Below, piece by piece: positions 45,929 to 59,200 of a stretch of DNA of 64,000 nt. The notes beneath the pieces were generated by a model. That model ran no database searches and had not been told where the DNA came from. It saw nothing but the letters and a program-made list of their open reading frames with translations. The stretch's first letter is position 1; every line of letters starts with the position of its first letter. The stretch is from Phytoactinopolyspora alkaliphila (GTDB lineage Bacteria; Actinomycetota; Actinomycetes; Jiangellales; Jiangellaceae), in assembly GCF_010550695.1 (NCBI RefSeq), contig NZ_JAAGOB010000001.1:124001-188000 (forward strand), given 5' to 3'. Made by a program: the position numbers and the translations under genes.

Positions 45929-45974
45929 CACGGTACGGTGACACACGACGCTGCACACACTTCGAGGTGACGCT

Positions 45975-46859
45975 ATGCCACTGACGCCCGAGGCGGTCCA
46001 GAACAAGGAGTTCACGACCGTCCGCCTGCGTGAAGGTTACGACATGCAGGAGGTCGACGAGTTCCTTGACGAGGTCGAGGCCGAACTCGCGCGCCTTCAG
46101 CGCGAGAACGACGAGCTTCGCGACAAGCTCGCTGCCGTGACTCGTGGGGCAGGTGCCGTCGGTTCCGTGGAACCGATCCAGCCGCCCCGCCAGGTCGAGG
46201 CGCCCAAGGCGCCGCCGTCGGCGCCGCAGATCGCGGCTCCGGTCGGGGCCCAGCCCAGCGACGCCGCCGCGAAGGTCCTCGCGCTCGCGCAGAAGACCGC
46301 CGACGAGCTGGTCGCCGATGCCAAGGCCGAGGCCGACCGCCTGATGAGCGAGTCGCGTACCCGGTCGGAGAAGCTCGACGCCGAGACCAAGGCGAAGGCT
46401 GCCAAGCTGGAACAGGACGCCCGCCAGCGTGCCGAGTCCATCGACCAGGAGATCCAGAAACGCCGCGCACAGGTCTTCGGCAAGCTGGAGACCGAGCGTG
46501 CCGATCTCGAACGGCAGCTGGAAGGCCTGCGGGACTTCGAGCGTGAGTACCGCAGCCGGCTCAAGTCGTACTTGGAAAACGAGCTGCGCAAGCTGGAGAT
46601 CGGCGGCGCCAGCGACTCCGAGCGAGCCGAGCAGGAGATCGCGGCACACGTCCAGCAGCAGCATCCGCAGCGTCCGGCGGCGCCGGCCAACAACACGCCG
46701 CAGGGTTCGCAACAGGCCCCCGGGCGGGGTCCCGGTGGCCCCGGGCAGGCACCGGGTCACCCCCAGAGCGGACAGGGCGGCAACGAGGGCGTGAGCGCCA
46801 CGCAGACCGGTGGGTCCCTGCGTTCGGTCGCCAGCCTGCTGGACGACGATCAGAACTGA
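45975..46859 (+). CDS. divIVA: Polar growth protein DivIVA (Wag31)
   Basis: A 294-residue coiled-coil protein. The membrane-binding N-terminus is MPLTPEAVQNKEFTTVRL followed by GYDMQEVDEFLDEVE. A Pro/Ala linker (about 65-95) precedes a long coiled coil to about residue 220 and a Gln/Pro/Gly-rich tail. DivIVA recruits cell-wall synthesis to poles in actinobacteria and ends the division cluster. ATG 45975 is preceded by GAGGTGACG. Confidence 0.95.
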   Translation: MPLTPEAVQNKEFTTVRLREGYDMQEVDEFLDEVEAELARLQRENDELRDKLAAVTRGAGAVGSVEPIQPPRQVEAPKAPPSAPQIAAPVGAQPSDAAAKVLALAQKTADELVADAKAEADRLMSESRTRSEKLDAETKAKAAKLEQDARQRAESIDQEIQKRRAQVFGKLETERADLERQLEGLRDFEREYRSRLKSYLENELRKLEIGGASDSERAEQEIAAHVQQQHPQRPAAPANNTPQGSQQAPGRGPGGPGQAPGHPQSGQGGNEGVSATQTGGSLRSVASLLDDDQN

Positions 46860-46890
46860 TTTCCTTCAGAGGCGACGAAAGAGGTTGCCG

Positions 46891-48144
46891 ATGACCGGCA
46901 CGGTTGACGGCCTCAGTCCCTTCGAGGCCGTCAATGCGTCGTTCCACCGTGCCGCGGACCGTCTCGCCCTGTCGGACGCCACGCGGGACCTGCTCTGCGG
47001 AACGTATCGGGAGATCCGGGTCCAGGTACCGCTGCGTATGAGCGACGGCTCGTCCAGGACGGTGTACGGCTACCGGGTCCAGCACAATGGCGCGCGTGGG
47101 CCGTACAAGGGTGGAGTCCGCTATCACCAGGACGCCGACCTCGACGAGGTGCGGGCGCTGGCGTCGCTGATGACCTGGAAGACCGCGCTGGCCGATGTCC
47201 CGTTCGGGGGAGCCAAGGGCGGTATCCAGGTGGATCCCGCGAGCCTCACCGCCGGTGAGCTTGAGCGCATGACCCGGCGCTACCTCCATCAGGTGAGCTA
47301 CGTGATCGGCGAGCACCGCGACATCATGGCGCCGGATGTGAACACCAGCGCCCAGACCATGGCGTGGATGATGGACGAGTACGGGCGCAAGGCGGGCCAC
47401 ACCCCGGCGATCGTGACAGGTAAGCCGGTCGAGCTCGGCGGCTCGCTGGGCCGGGAGGCGGCGACCGGCCGGGGCACCGTCATGATCCTGGCCGAGGCCG
47501 CCGCGGACCGCGCCTGGCAACCGGAGGACACCACGGTGGCCGTCCAGGGCTACGGCAACGTCGGATCATGGACGGCTCGGCTGGCGGCCGAACAGGGTTT
47601 CCGGGTGGTCGCGGTCAGCGACGTGAAAGGTGGCATTTTCTCGGCGCGCGGGCTGGACCTGGGCGCGGTGGACGAGCACCTGTCAGCCACCGGCTCGGTG
47701 GTGGGTATGCCGGGCACGGACGCGCTGACCAACGACGAGCTGCTGACCCTCGACGTCGCGGTGCTGATCCCGGCGGCGCTGGGCGGCGTCGTCACATCGG
47801 CCAACGCGGAGCGGATCTCGGCCCGGTTGATCCTCGAAGCGGCCAATCACCCGGTGACGCCGGCCGCGGACGACATCCTCGCCGACCGCGGCGTCGTCGT
47901 GCTGCCGGACATCCTGGTGAACGCGGGCGGCGTCACCGTGTCCTACTTCGAGTGGACCCAGAACCTGCAGCAGTTCAGGTGGCCGGAGAAACAGGTCAAC
48001 GACGAGCTGCGGCGGCACATCGTCGGCGCGTTCGCAGCCGTGCGCGAGCGCGCGGCACGCCATGGTTCGACGCCCCGGGACGCGGCATTCGAAATCGGGG
48101 TCGAGCGAGTGGCAGCCGCGGCGAGCCTCCGCGGCTACCTCTGA
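46891..48144 (+). CDS. Glu/Leu/Phe/Val dehydrogenase family enzyme
   Basis: A 417-residue NAD(P)-dependent amino-acid dehydrogenase, most like NAD-type glutamate dehydrogenases. The catalytic region has NGARGPYKGGVRYH and DVPFGGAKGGI (two Lys), APDVNTSAQTMAWMMDEY, and the Rossmann motif VAVQGYGNVGSWTA. ATG 46891 starts 31 bases after divIVA. It converges with ileS across an 11-base gap. Substrate preference between glutamate and branched or aromatic residues cannot be set by eye. Confidence 0.9.
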   Translation: MTGTVDGLSPFEAVNASFHRAADRLALSDATRDLLCGTYREIRVQVPLRMSDGSSRTVYGYRVQHNGARGPYKGGVRYHQDADLDEVRALASLMTWKTALADVPFGGAKGGIQVDPASLTAGELERMTRRYLHQVSYVIGEHRDIMAPDVNTSAQTMAWMMDEYGRKAGHTPAIVTGKPVELGGSLGREAATGRGTVMILAEAAADRAWQPEDTTVAVQGYGNVGSWTARLAAEQGFRVVAVSDVKGGIFSARGLDLGAVDEHLSATGSVVGMPGTDALTNDELLTLDVAVLIPAALGGVVTSANAERISARLILEAANHPVTPAADDILADRGVVVLPDILVNAGGVTVSYFEWTQNLQQFRWPEKQVNDELRRHIVGAFAAVRERAARHGSTPRDAAFEIGVERVAAAASLRGYL

Positions 48145-48155
48145 CTCCGTGTCCG

Positions 48156-51404
<3,249 letters not shown>

Positions 51405-51696
51405 CTCGAGTCCTCCGTCGTCGTCATCGACGGAGGGACGAAGCGCGCGGCCCCGCGGTACCACCCTCCTTGGCCACGCCGGCAGTGCGCCGGGTCGGTG
51501 ACCCACTTCATTGCCGCGGCCGGTTCTACTGGGTGCCGGCGCCTCCGGTGATAAACCCCGACGAAGCGGCGCGGCACTGTTCTTCCGGCGGCTCCGGGGT
51601 GATCTTGGCGTGCGCTCGTGCCGCCGGGCTCACACCGTCCCCGGCTCGCTCATGGCCGTGCGCGCACGCTACTGGTCCCATCGACGCCTGCTCGCA
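51405..51696 (-). promoter_or_regulatory. T-box riboswitch controlling ileS translation
   Basis: Read on the minus strand, the T-box sequence AGGGTGGTACCGCG lies at 51467-51454. Downstream CCTCCGTCG (51436-51428) is the exact complement of CGACGGAGG (51420-51412), which contains the ileS Shine-Dalgarno, so the stem hides the ribosome site when tRNA-Ile is charged. An AUC specifier codon is likely at 51603-51601. A -10 box TAGACT (51708-51703) precedes it. This is the actinobacterial class II translational T-box. Confidence 0.95.
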
Positions 51697-51729
51697 GAGG
51701 CTAGTCTACGCAGGAATCGAGGGCCGATC

Positions 51730-52160
51730 ACACGGGTTTCCGCGCCGGCCCGGCTGTCTGCCGGGTCCCGATTGTGAGCTGGCGGAACGTGATCCTTCGC
51801 CCGGTGGGGTTACGACGCGTACAGTTGCTCACCAAGCCGTGGACGGCTGGCGAGCGCGGCAGCCAGACGTCCGGCGCGCTACGGGCGCCGAGCCGCAGGT
51901 GTACCGGACGTGATGTGCATCTCGTGTCCCGGTGTGGCGACGGGTCGTCGCGAGCGCAGGAAGCGCGGCCGGACACGGTCTCCGCGGTGGTCGGGAGGAT
52001 GCGGGTGTGGCGCCTTCGGTACGGCAACGGCCCAGGTGCAAAGCATGTTGATCGAGTCGATGCTTGATCGGCCGCGGGATGTCCCGCTGCAGCGGGCGCG
52101 GCTGAACCGGAACGGGAAGGCGGACCGGGGTGGCCTGTGAGGACGCTGAGAGACGGCACG
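51730..52160. other. Gene-free stretch between the ileS leader and the TraR/DksA gene
   Basis: About 430 bases with no convincing gene. A short hairpin CCCGGC/GCCGGG (51749-51765) lies just upstream of the ileS promoter. A plus-strand frame of 97 residues (51774-52067) has no recognisable family, and the opposite strand is open as well. I see no repeat or known motif. Confidence 0.5.
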
Positions 52161-52163
52161 TCG

Positions 52164-52192
52164 TTGAAGCAGAGCAGGGAAAGATCTATCCT
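52164..52192 (+). promoter_or_regulatory. Promoter of the TraR/DksA-lspA-rluD unit
   Basis: TTGAAG (52164-52169), a 17-base spacer and TATCCT (52187-52192) precede the TraR/DksA gene, whose ATG is 55 bases further on. Confidence 0.6.
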
Positions 52193-52246
52193 CACCTGAC
52201 CCGGACAAGAGTGGGCGGGCATACGGCAGGGAAGGGGTGCGTGAGC

Positions 52247-52708
52247 ATGGCCGAGCGCACGGATGGTGCGAAGACGACAGCCCGGACGGACACCGCGGCG
52301 GTACAGGAGCAGGCCGCGGCGCTGGTGGTCCGCGCTGACGAGGAACCATGGTCGGGCGAGGAGCTCGACGAGGTTCGTGAGACCCTCCTCGCCGACGCCC
52401 AGCGTCTCCGAGAGGAGATCGCCGACGCCGAGGTCGAGATCGCGGAGCTTCTGCGACGCAGCACAGCTGACGGCAGCGAGGACCAGGTGGACACCGGCTC
52501 CAAGGCGTTCGAACGCGAGCACGAGATGTCGCTGGCCGCGAGCCACCGGGAGATCCTCAATCAGACCGGACGCGCCCTGGAGCGGATCGAGGACGGCACG
52601 TACGGAGTGTGCGAGAGTTGCGGCAATCCGATCGGCAAGGCTCGGCTGCTCGCCTTCCCTCGTGCGACACTGTGTGTGACATGCAAACAACGACAGGAGC
52701 GTCGCTGA
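52247..52708 (+). CDS. TraR/DksA-type zinc-finger protein
   Basis: A 153-residue protein with a coiled coil (LDEVRETLLADAQRLREEIA to ILNQTGRALERIED) and a C-terminal four-cysteine zinc finger (GVCESCGNPIG, TLCVTCK). DksA relatives bind the RNA polymerase secondary channel. ATG 52247 has AAGGGG about 9 bases upstream; GTG 52241 is possible. It overlaps the lspA start at its end. This gene is conserved beside lspA in actinobacteria. Confidence 0.88.
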   Translation: MAERTDGAKTTARTDTAAVQEQAAALVVRADEEPWSGEELDEVRETLLADAQRLREEIADAEVEIAELLRRSTADGSEDQVDTGSKAFEREHEMSLAASHREILNQTGRALERIEDGTYGVCESCGNPIGKARLLAFPRATLCVTCKQRQERR

Positions 52709-53406
52709 ACCGCGACGACACACGAGATGTGAGAACGCGTCGCCGCACGGCGGCGCTTCTCCTTATTGCCGCAGTGGTCCTCATCTTGGACCAGCTGACG
52801 AAGGTCTGGGCGGTCAGCGCCCTGGACGGTGGCCGGGTCATCCAGGTGATCGGCGAGTTCCTGCAGTTCCGGCTGGTGCGTAACCCCGGCGCCGCGTTCA
52901 GTATGTTCACAGAGATGACCGTGGTCCTGACCGTGATCGCCGCCGGCGTGATCGTCGTGATCCTGTGGGTCAGCCGCAAGGTGACGAGCCTTGCGTGGGC
53001 GGTGGCCCTTGGCGGCCTGCTGGGCGGTGCCCTGGGCACGTTCACCGATCGGCTGTTCCGGGAGCCCGGTCCGTTCCGGGGTCACGTGGTGGACTTCCTC
53101 GAGCTGCCCAACTGGCCGGTGTTCAACATCGCCGACTCCTCGATCGTCGGCTCGGCGATACTCATCGCTCTGCTGAGCTTCCGGGGCGTGGAGTTCTCCA
53201 GCATGCGGCGGCCCGAAGGCGACGACGGGCTGACCGGCCGTCCCCTCACCGGCGACACGGAGATTGGCGAGCCGCTCGACGGCGAGCCCGTCGGCGGTGA
53301 GCCGGGCGGGCGTGCTTCCCGGGACGACGACTCGACCGGCCCTGAAGCGCCGAGCGGGGATCAAGACCCGCCGCCGGACACCGAATCGGGGACCGAAGCC
53401 AGGTGA
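52681..53406 (+). CDS. lspA: Prolipoprotein signal peptidase (Lsp)
   Basis: An aspartic membrane protease that cleaves lipoprotein signal peptides. Four membrane helices are visible; [11 protein letters not shown] is the LspA signature, and the catalytic Asp pair is in [14 protein letters not shown] and [12 protein letters not shown] 52681 gives 241 residues and overlaps the previous gene; GTG 52729 is the alternative. The C-terminal 75 residues are a Gly/Asp/Glu/Pro-rich tail unlike typical Lsp (about 160-200 residues), probably disordered and cytoplasmic. The stop overlaps rluD. Confidence 0.94.
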   Translation: MQTTTGASLNRDDTRDVRTRRRTAALLLIAAVVLILDQLTKVWAVSALDGGRVIQVIGEFLQFRLVRNPGAAFSMFTEMTVVLTVIAAGVIVVILWVSRKVTSLAWAVALGGLLGGALGTFTDRLFREPGPFRGHVVDFLELPNWPVFNIADSSIVGSAILIALLSFRGVEFSSMRRPEGDDGLTGRPLTGDTEIGEPLDGEPVGGEPGGRASRDDDSTGPEAPSGDQDPPPDTESGTEAR

Positions 53407-54326
53407 GTGACCGGCGCTCCATGCCTGTGCCGGACGGACTCGAGGGAGAACGACTCGACTCCGCCCTGGCCCGGCTCTTCGGCTTTTCCCGCAGCAAGGC
53501 CGCCGATCTCGTGGAGGACGGCCGTGTCCTCGTGGACGGGGTGGCCGAGTCCAAGTCCGCGCGGGTCCGGGCAGGCGGCTGGCTCGAGGTCGAGCTGCCG
53601 GATCCCGCCGGTCCCATCCGCGTCGTTCCCGAGCATGTCGAAGGCATGCGGATCGTCCACGACGACGCCGACGTGGTGGTCGTGGACAAGCCCGTCGGTG
53701 TGGCTGTGCACCCGAGTCCTGGCTGGACCGGGCCCACCGTGGTGGGCGGACTGGCCGGACAGGGCTTCCGGATCTCCACCAGCGGCGCTGCCGAACGGCA
53801 GGGCGTCGTCCACCGCCTCGACGTCGGCACCAGCGGCGTGATGGTGGTCGCGAAGTCCGAGGTGGCGTACACCTCACTGAAGCGGCAGTTCCGTGAGCGC
53901 ACCGTGGAGAAGACGTATCACGCTCTTGTCCAGGGGCATCCTGACCCGTCCCGGGGCACGGTCGACGCGCCGGTCGGCAGGCATCCAGAGCATGACTACA
54001 AGTGGGCCGTGGTCGCCGACGGCAAACCCAGCGTCACGCACTACGAGACGCTCGAGGCGTTCCCAGCCGCGAGCCTGCTCGAGATCCACCTGGAAACCGG
54101 CCGCACCCACCAGATCCGGGTGCATATGAGCGCCCTGCGCCATCCGTGCGTAGCGGACCTCACCTACGGGGCTGACCCCACCCTCGCGGCTCGGTTGAAG
54201 CTCACCCGGCAGTGGCTGCACGCGGTGGGGCTGGGTTTCGAGCATCCCGGCACAGGGGAGCGGGTGGGGTTCGAGTCGCCGTATCCCGACGATCTCGCCC
54301 GTGCTCTCGAACGGCTCGCCGGCTAA
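53403..54326 (+). CDS. rluD: RluD-type 23S rRNA pseudouridine synthase
   Basis: A 307-residue enzyme with an N-terminal S4 RNA-binding domain ([22 protein letters not shown]) and a catalytic domain carrying [12 protein letters not shown] (catalytic Asp about residue 140), KTYHALVQG and [18 protein letters not shown]. It modifies uridines in helix 69 of 23S rRNA. GTG 53403 overlaps lspA by 4 bases. The stop is 9 bases from the left arm of the second GATCAG element. Confidence 0.95.
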   Translation: MSDRRSMPVPDGLEGERLDSALARLFGFSRSKAADLVEDGRVLVDGVAESKSARVRAGGWLEVELPDPAGPIRVVPEHVEGMRIVHDDADVVVVDKPVGVAVHPSPGWTGPTVVGGLAGQGFRISTSGAAERQGVVHRLDVGTSGVMVVAKSEVAYTSLKRQFRERTVEKTYHALVQGHPDPSRGTVDAPVGRHPEHDYKWAVVADGKPSVTHYETLEAFPAASLLEIHLETGRTHQIRVHMSALRHPCVADLTYGADPTLAARLKLTRQWLHAVGLGFEHPGTGERVGFESPYPDDLARALERLAG

Positions 54327-54335
54327 CGGCGCCTT

Positions 54336-54562
54336 TGCCACCTGATCGTCGAATTGCCTTCCGATCATCACGCGTTGCCCGGCCATGCGGGCCCAGGCGA
54401 TCAGATGACAGAAACGGCGAATGCTCCGCCACTATGCCATCTGATCGTCCAGCGTCCGCATAGCGAGACGCGATCAGGTGACCGAACTGCGACGTGAGCG
54501 CCGGTTTGCGCATCTGATCGTCTCGGTAGGGCTGATCAGGCGACAGATCGACGATCAGGTGA
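54336..54562. repeat. Family 1 box-array element, copy 2 (GATCAG boxes)
   Basis: Boxes start at 54342, 54361 (CCGATC), 54399, 54441, 54472, 54514, 54534 and 54553 in the same orientation order as copy 1. Spacings are 19, 38, 42, 31, 42, 20, 19; copy 1 has 19, 34, 42, 31, 43, 20, 19. The left end shares CTTTGCCACCTGATCGTCGA with copy 1, and the right end shares TGATCAGGCGACA and TCGACGATCAGGTGAC. The outer arms match at 15 of the first 16 positions but are weaker inside. The right arm overlaps the end of the PAP2-kinase gene and supplies its stop codon. Confidence 0.9.
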
Positions 54563-56014
54563 CGAAGCGGGGGCGGGCAACGTTGGGCGGTAGACCGCCA
54601 GAGCGCCGGGCAACTTGCCGAAGGCGCACGAGCTGACCTTGCCGACCGCCTCACCGTCGCAGGCCAGCCCCACCTCCTCGCCGAGCGCTTCCAGTTTCAG
54701 GGTGCGCAGCGTGCGCGAGACATGCACTCGGCTGCGCTCACCGGTTCCGGTGAGGATCGCGAGCACCGCGCGGGTCCGGGAGAAACGGCCCTCGGCCGAC
54801 AGGTACTGCACGTCGAGGTAGCCGTCGTCGAGGCGGGGCCGCCAGGCCGGGAAGGTTCCGCGCGGCACGTAGCAGCCGTTGCCGACGAACACCAGCCAGA
54901 CGCTGACGGGCTCGCCGTCGAGCGCCACCCGCAGCGGCTGGTGCGCGTGCAGCACCTGCCCGGCCGCCAGCGCCATGGCCAGCCATTTGCCCCACCTGTG
55001 CTCCAGTGCTTCCCGGCGCCGCACCAGATCCGGGTAGCCGCCGATGCTCGCGGTGTTGAGGAAGGTGCGACCGTCGGCGGTGGCAATGTCGACGGCCACG
55101 GCCTGACCAGCCTCCACCGCGGTGCGTACGTCGTCGAAACCCTCGAGCCCGACGTCGCGAGCGAAATGGTTGAGAGTGCCGGCGGGAAAGATCGCGAGCG
55201 GCAGGCGGTGCGCGACCGCCACGGCTGCCGCCGCCGCGACGGTCCCGTCCCCGCCGGCCACCCCGAGGGCACGCACCACGCCGCGCCTGCTCGCCAGCAC
55301 AGCCTCGATATCGACGTCGGCGTCCAGTTCGACCACCTCCGCCTGGGGGAGGAGCCCGAGGATCTCCTCGCGGGGGCTTCCCGGGCGACCCGATGCCGGA
55401 TTGACCACGACGAGCATGCCCTCGCCACGGGGTAGCGCCGGTGCCGGCGCACCGTGCCGGATACGGGCGGGGATCCGCGGATGGACCGGCCACCAGCGCC
55501 GTCCGGCGAGGGCTACCCCGGCGCCGAGCACCGCCCCGGCGACGACGTCGCCGACGTGGTGGACGCCGACGTGGACTCGGGAGTACGCGACCGCCGCCGC
55601 CAGTGGCGTCACCGCGGCACCGAGCGCGGTGTTCTCCATGGCGACACCCGTGGCGAAGGCGGCCGCCGACGCGGCGTGTCCGCTCGGAAAGGAGGTGGTG
55701 ACCGGCTCGCGGGTCAGCCTGCGGATCGCGGGCGTCAGTTCCGCATCCGGCCGCCGTCGGCGGATCAGCGGCTTCAGGACACCGTTGGCGACGGCGCTGG
55801 TTACGGTGAGGGTGGCGATTCCACGGCAGGCCGCCCGGCGTGTCTGGCCCGGCACGAGCACGCCGACCGCGGCGATGGCGAGCCAGAGGCGGCCCTTGTT
55901 GGCCGCTTGGCTCAGCCCGCGCATAGCGGTGTCGAGCTGACGAGGACCCGGTGTGTCCTCGCTCGGCACCGTCCTGGTGCCTATCCCGGCGGCCCGGACA
56001 GATGTCCTTCGCAT
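54536..56014 (-). CDS. PAP2 phosphatase fused to diacylglycerol/sphingosine kinase-like domain
   Basis: A 492-residue fusion found in actinobacteria. The N-terminal 180 residues are a type 2 phosphatidic acid phosphatase: KPLIRRRRPD, TTSFPSGHAAS and SRVHVGVHHVGD, with several membrane helices. The C-terminal domain is a lipid kinase: LVVVNPASGRPGS, VAGGDGTVAAA, and FPAGTLNHFARD. It may interconvert or salvage phosphatidate-type lipids. ATG 56014 has GAGGAGAGAC directly upstream. The last residues SSPDRRSVA and the TGA stop are encoded by the right arm of the GATCAG repeat, so the C-terminus was probably altered when the repeat arrived. Confidence 0.9.
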   Translation of the reverse strand: MRRTSVRAAGIGTRTVPSEDTPGPRQLDTAMRGLSQAANKGRLWLAIAAVGVLVPGQTRRAACRGIATLTVTSAVANGVLKPLIRRRRPDAELTPAIRRLTREPVTTSFPSGHAASAAAFATGVAMENTALGAAVTPLAAAVAYSRVHVGVHHVGDVVAGAVLGAGVALAGRRWWPVHPRIPARIRHGAPAPALPRGEGMLVVVNPASGRPGSPREEILGLLPQAEVVELDADVDIEAVLASRRGVVRALGVAGGDGTVAAAAAVAVAHRLPLAIFPAGTLNHFARDVGLEGFDDVRTAVEAGQAVAVDIATADGRTFLNTASIGGYPDLVRRREALEHRWGKWLAMALAAGQVLHAHQPLRVALDGEPVSVWLVFVGNGCYVPRGTFPAWRPRLDDGYLDVQYLSAEGRFSRTRAVLAILTGTGERSRVHVSRTLRTLKLEALGEEVGLACDGEAVGKVSSCAFGKLPGALAVYRPTLPAPASSPDRRSVA

Positions 56015-56048
56015 GTCTCTCCTCGTGTCTTCCCGCACTGCCGGCATC

Positions 56049-56060
56049 CGATTCGAATCG
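56049..56060. promoter_or_regulatory. Perfect 12-bp palindrome in the PAP2-kinase/dnaE divergent gap
   Basis: CGATTCGAATCG is its own reverse complement and lies 35 bases before the PAP2-kinase start. It may be an operator. The other 200 bases of the gap show only a weak -10-like TAGAGT (56167) before dnaE. Confidence 0.3.
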
Positions 56061-56273
56061 CCCTCCGTGCCAGGCTCAGATTACGTGTGCGGCCCGCCGG
56101 CTGGTGCCGCCGAACCGGTTCCGCGCGGCCACGGCGGGGCGCCGCGACGTTGTCGGCCGGGCGGCATAGAGTGACGGTGTTCCCATCGAGCGCACCGCAT
56201 CAGGTGGATCGATGATTCGGTGCGGAATCTGGTGTCTCACCAGCGTGGTTGCTCTAGGAGGTCGGTTTTAGTC

Positions 56274-59200
56274 GTGTCGAGTGCCGGATCCAGCGGGAGC
56301 TTCGTTCACCTGCACGTGCACACCGAGTATTCGATGCTGGACGGTGCCGCCCGGCTGGACGATCTGTTCGCCGAGGCCTCGCGCCAGGGGATGTCCGCAC
56401 TGGCCACCACGGACCACGGCAATGTGTTCGGTGCCTATGACTTCTACCGCAAGGCCAACGCCAGCGGCATCAAGCCGATCATCGGCACAGAGGCCTACCT
56501 GACCCCGAAGACCAGCAGGTTCGACAAGACCAGGGTGCGGTGGGGCGACGGCGGCGGTGACGACGTCTCCGGAAGCGGCGCGTACACCCACATGACCCTG
56601 CTCGCGGAGACCACCGCGGGCATGCACAACCTGTTCCGGCTCTCGTCGCGGGCATCCATCGAGGGCTTCTACTTCAAGCCACGGATGGACCGCGAGCTGC
56701 TGAACATGTACTCGGGCGGGCTGATCGCCACCACCGGGTGCCCCAGCGGCGAGGTCCAGACCCTGCTCCGCCTCGGCAAGTACGACGACGCGGTGGCCTC
56801 CGCCGCGGAGTTCCGGGACATATTCGGCAAGGAGAACTTCTTCGTCGAGCTGATGGACCACGGCCTGTCCATCGAGACCAGAGTCCGTGAGGATCTGCTC
56901 AGGCTGGCCAAGGATCTGTCGCTGCCGCTGCTGGCCACCAACGACCTGCACTACACGCACAAGGCGGACCACAAGGCGCACGAGGTGCTGCTGTGCGTCC
57001 AGTCCGGGTCCACGCTGGCCGATCCCAAGCGGTTCAAGTTCGACGCCGAGGACTTCTACCTGAAGTCCGCGGAGGAGATGCGCGGCGTCTGGTCGGAGTT
57101 GCCCGAGGCATGTGACAACACCCTGCTGGTGGCCGAGCGCTGCGAGGTCAAGTTCGTCGAGGAAGCCGGCCGTTACATGCCGCACTTCCCGGTGCCGGAG
57201 GGCGAGGACGAGACCTCCTGGTTCGTCAAGGAGGTCGAGCGAGGGCTGCACGCCCGGTACCCGAACGGCATCCCCGACGACGTCCGCAAGCAGGCCGAGT
57301 ACGAGACGGAGGTGGTGACCGGCAAGGGGTACGCCGGCTACTACCTGATCGTCGCCGACTTCATCAACTGGTCGAAGCGCAACGGCGTGCGGGTGGGTCC
57401 CGGACGTGGCTCCGGAGCCGGCTCCATGACCGCCTACGCCATGGGCATCACTGATCTCGATCCGCTGAAACACGGGCTGATCTTCGAGCGGTTCCTCAAC
57501 CCCGAGCGCGCTTCCATGCCCGACTTCGACGTCGACTTCGACGAACGTGGCCGCGGCGACGTCATCCGCTACGTGACCGAGAAGTACGGCAGTGATCACG
57601 TCGCCCAGATCGTCACCTACGGCACCATCAAGGCCAAGCAGGCGGTCAAGGACGCCAGCCGGGTTCTCGGCTTCCCGTTCGCCATGGGGGAGCGGCTCAC
57701 CAAGGCGATGCCTCCCGCGGTCATGGGCAAGGACATCCCGCTCACCGGCATCTTCGACCCCGAGCACAAGCGATACTCGGAGGCCGGCGAGTTCCGCCAG
57801 CTCTACGAGTCCGACGCCGACGTCCGCAACGTGGTGGACACCGCCAAGGGCCTGGAGAACCTGAAGCGCCAGTGGGGCGTGCACGCCGCCGGCGTGATCA
57901 TGTCCTCCGAGCCGCTGCTCGACACCATCCCGATCATGAAGCGGGAGCAGGACGGCGCGATCATCACCCAGTTCGACTACCCGACGTGCGAGACACTCGG
58001 GCTGGTCAAGATGGACTTCCTGGGCCTGCGCAACCTCACCATCCTCGACGACGCGCTGAAGAACATCGTCAAGAACGGCAAGGACCCGATCGACCTCGAC
58101 GAGCTGACGCTGGACGACCCCGCCACCTACGAGCTCCTGGGCCGCGGCGACACTCTCGGCGTGTTCCAGCTCGACGGCGGGCCCATGCGCTCACTGCTGC
58201 GGATGATGCGGCCGGACAACTTCGAGGACATCTCCGCGGTCATCGCCCTGTACCGGCCGGGGCCCATGGGTGCCAACTCCCACATCAACTACGCCCAGCG
58301 AAAGACCGGCCAGCAGGAGATCACCCCCATCCATCCAGAGCTGGCCGACGCTCTCGAGGACATCCTGGGCACCACCTACGGCCTGATCGTCTATCAGGAG
58401 CAGGTCATGGCCATCGCCCAGCAGCTGGCGGGCTACTCGCTCGGCAAAGCGGATCTGCTCCGCCGCGCCATGGGTAAGAAGAAGCGCGAGGTCCTCGACG
58501 CGGAGTACGTCGGCTTCTCGGACGGCATGAAGGCCAACGGATTCTCCGAGCACGCCATCAAGACGCTGTGGGAGATCCTGGTCCCGTTCTCCGATTACGC
58601 GTTCAACAAGGCTCATAGCGCCGCGTACGGCGTCATCTCGTACTGGACGGCGTACCTCAAGGCGCACTATCCGGCGGAGTACATGGCCGGGCTGCTGACC
58701 TCCGTGCGCGGTGACAAGGACAAGACCGCCCTGTACCTCTCCGAGTGCCGCCGGATGGGCATCAAGGTGCTCCCTCCTGACGTCAACGAGTCCGAGGGCG
58801 ACTTCACCCCGGTCGGCACCGACATCCGGTTCGGGCTTGCCGCCATCCGCAATGTCGGTGGCAACGTGGTGGAGGGGATCGTCTCGGCCCGCAAGAACGA
58901 GGGCCGCTACGAGAGCTTCCCCGACTTCATGAACAAGGTCCCGGTGCCGGTGTGCAACAAGCGAGTGGTGGAATCGCTCGTCCGGGCCGGCGCCTTCGAT
59001 TCGATGGGCTACGCACGGCGGGCCCTGGTCTCCATCGTCGACGAGACGGTGGACGCGGTCATCACGCTGAAGCGCAACGAAGCCATCGGGCAGTTCGACC
59101 TGTTCGGCGGCGCCGGTGAGGAGAGCTCCGGGCTGGAGATCAGCGTCCCGGAACTCTCCGAGTGGGACAAGAAGGTCAAGCTCGGCTATGAGCGGGAGAT

